DNA from: Penicillus capitatus
Lineage: Eukaryota; Chlorophyta
NCBI GenBank assembly: GCA_965649825.1
Contig: OZ287714.1
Location: 186,001-250,000 of the forward strand
Direction of reading: 5' to 3'
DNA length: 64,000 bases
This document shows, one piece after another, positions 62,701-64,000 of the stretch. The position numbers were made by a program, and so were the translations under genes. A model generated the notes under the pieces. It saw only the letters and a list, made by a program, of their open reading frames with translations, searched no databases and had not been told where the DNA came from. Within the stretch, counting starts at the first letter, position 1. Each line of letters opens with the position of its first letter.

Positions 62701-64000
62701 GCAGTGTTCATTTTTTCGGCGAAATCTCTAAAGATCTGTGCTTTGGTGCCGCGATCAGTCAACAATGCATGACGCGCCAACAGTCCTCCACTCCCATCGA
62801 CATCCAGACAAGCGGATTTTCTTGGCTGGTGTGTGATACAGTCATGGGCGACGCTTCTGTTAAAACTGAAAATGACTGCAACATCGTCTTCCGTGAGCTC
62901 AGGGCATAAGAATGAGAAGTTTGCACTTGCCATCGACGAATGCGAAGCAAGGCGTGTTCTCAGTTTTGCTGCATGCTCCCTCAGTTTCTCAAAGGTCGAA
63001 ATGGCTTGCAGCACCGTCAGCGTCTTTCCAGAACACATGTCGAGTAGACCGATGATTCCATTTTTTATGTCCTCAGCTCGCCACGCCCGCAGCAGTTCAC
63101 GATATGGTCCTAAGAGATGTTTAGCTTTCATGCTGATGAGCTCGTCGACAGCTGCATGGATAAGAACATCGTGTACCTCTTGTTTACTGGCTTCAAAAGT
63201 CAACTGCAGCTCCAGTTTGTCAGAGAATACATGCAGCTGAGATAATTCAGTGACCCTTTTACTCTTTTCCTTTGGATCCTCCGCCTTTTTGTAACACCGG
63301 ATGATTTCAGCTGCTTTCTTCGATAGAGCTTGATGTTGACAAGACTGCATCCATGACATCAGCTGTTCCAAGAACTTTTCGGTATCTTCTGGTCTCTCAA
63401 GTTCCTCTGTCAAGCACTTCTCTAGATCGTTCATCGGATTCGTGTTCGTCCAGCCACTTTCAGCAAAAGTGGACGGTAAGTTATTCACTGGAGCGAAGGA
63501 GGATTCTCGCAGACAGCTGTCATACATTATGCTCAACTCTTTGCTTTCTTGTGCCACTGAGAAGTGTTTTTCACTGTCCTCATTCAACATCGATCTATTC
63601 AGATCTTGAAGATTGCCCAATTTGTCGCCGTATCTGTCCAATGTATCCATACTGCACGTTGACGGGTCCAGCCTATCCAGTTCCTTACACGTCTTGATGG
63701 CTTCCCTCATTATGGTGGCAGACGTTTGCTGGGGGCTCTTCTTCGCTTCTTGCCACAGACTTTGATACTTGCTCTTCAGGGTGCGAATCTCATACTTGTA
63801 TCGGTCCAACTGTGAACTCCATCCTGAATCGGGCCTACTCCTCATCAGATTGACATCACTGTCACCGAGTAGATTGCTGTCTTTTATTTCTTTCAGTTGC
63901 GCATACATACACTTCATTTCACCGAATACATCATTCAGACCATTTCTTTGCAGCAAGTCTTCTGAAATGCCCAATTCTTTAATGAGGCCCGTGTATCTCT
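50792..64000 (-). CDS. Giant ASH-like / triple-VWA protein, paralogue 2 (5' partial)
   Basis: The frame is open through the right edge of the window (numbering here from base 63974). Exons: beyond 64000 to 51525, 51468-51143 and 51116-50792. Introns are 51469-51524 (56 bp, phase 0) and 51117-51142 (26 bp, phase 2). About 4,370 residues are visible. The protein aligns with paralogue 1 from its residue about 2270 onward (LIKELGIS against LVDELGIS), so any AAA+ part would lie outside the window. Order: a long helical/coiled-coil region, a small beta-domain, ASH/Hydin-like repeats (from about 1695, NFGVVRTAS, VKNMTTLPVLVKSQ), helical repeats, an acidic linker, VWA1 (IDNSGSM, about 3515), VWA2 (LDISVSM, about 3890) and VWA3 (MDCTSSM, about 4133). 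The segment KGPSIHLPGFIKHLATKG before VWA2 is nearly identical in both giants. Function is unknown. Confidence 0.85.
51117..51142 (-). other. 26-bp intron in giant gene 2
   Basis: The junction GACGACAG|GTATC ... GCAAAG|ATATCG joins phase 2 to the final exon. The corresponding intron of giant gene 1 (19705-19742) is 38 bp, at the same protein position and phase. A longer intron ending at the next AG would put the last exon out of frame. Confidence 0.7.

Noticed and set aside
1-64000. Giants as ordinary midasin or dynein heavy chain
   Set aside because: The AAA part resembles those families, but three C-terminal VWAs, ASH-like sandwiches and no dynein stalk or microtubule-binding pattern that I can see argue against both.

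Overview
This is nuclear DNA of a unicellular eukaryote. Most genes are cut by short GT-AG introns, typically 45 to 65 bp and with frame-consistent cases down to 26 bp. Base composition is balanced, genes lie on both strands, and divergent neighbours can have start codons only 60 to 80 bp apart. The gene set (SepSecS, QSOX, a choline-transporter-like protein, TTC4/Cns1, lipoate ligase, SHMT, a secreted alpha-2-macroglobulin) fits a protist. I cannot name the lineage from the sequence alone.

Layout. 1-20031 (+): a giant gene, cut at its 5' end by the window edge, coding for more than 6,600 residues: dynein/midasin-type AAA+ modules, a very long helical region, ASH/Hydin-like beta-sandwiches, helical repeats and three C-terminal von Willebrand A (VWA) domains. 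20339-22062 (+): SepSecS. 22063-27072: gene-poor, holding unidentified coding-like minus-strand fragments and a decayed non-LTR reverse transcriptase. 27073-28494 (-): serine carboxypeptidase. 28669-29750 (+): histidine phosphatase. 30273-37677 (+): 18-exon alpha-2-macroglobulin-like protein without the thioester motif. 37996-39468 (+): QSOX. 39229-40488 (-): lipoate-protein ligase. 40574-41839 (-): EF-hand protein. 41900-42920 (+): three-GYF protein. 43250-44370 (-): PfkB sugar/nucleoside kinase. 44680-46257 (-): SHMT. 46904-48764 (-): SLC44/CTL transporter. 48847-50343 (+): TTC4/Cns1. 50792-64000 (-): a second giant, also cut by the window edge.

The two giants are paralogues pointing towards each other across about 31 kb of unrelated single-copy genes. 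They can be matched along the whole visible length of the second one, from a point near residue 2270 of the first. They share the same last two intron positions and phases, and a near-identical segment between VWA1 and VWA2. This family is the best candidate for an undescribed system: an AAA+ motor-like or remodelling part and three MIDAS-type VWA parts fused in one chain. In MoxR/VWA pairs such as RavA-ViaA or the chelatases these sit on separate subunits, and in midasin there is only one VWA.

The rest is mostly housekeeping: selenocysteine synthesis, one-carbon metabolism, lipoylation, Hsp90 co-chaperone work, and secretory-pathway proteins (QSOX, carboxypeptidase, alpha-2-macroglobulin). 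I see no operon-like functional grouping. All splice models are my own reading from frame continuity and family alignment and have not been tested against transcripts.
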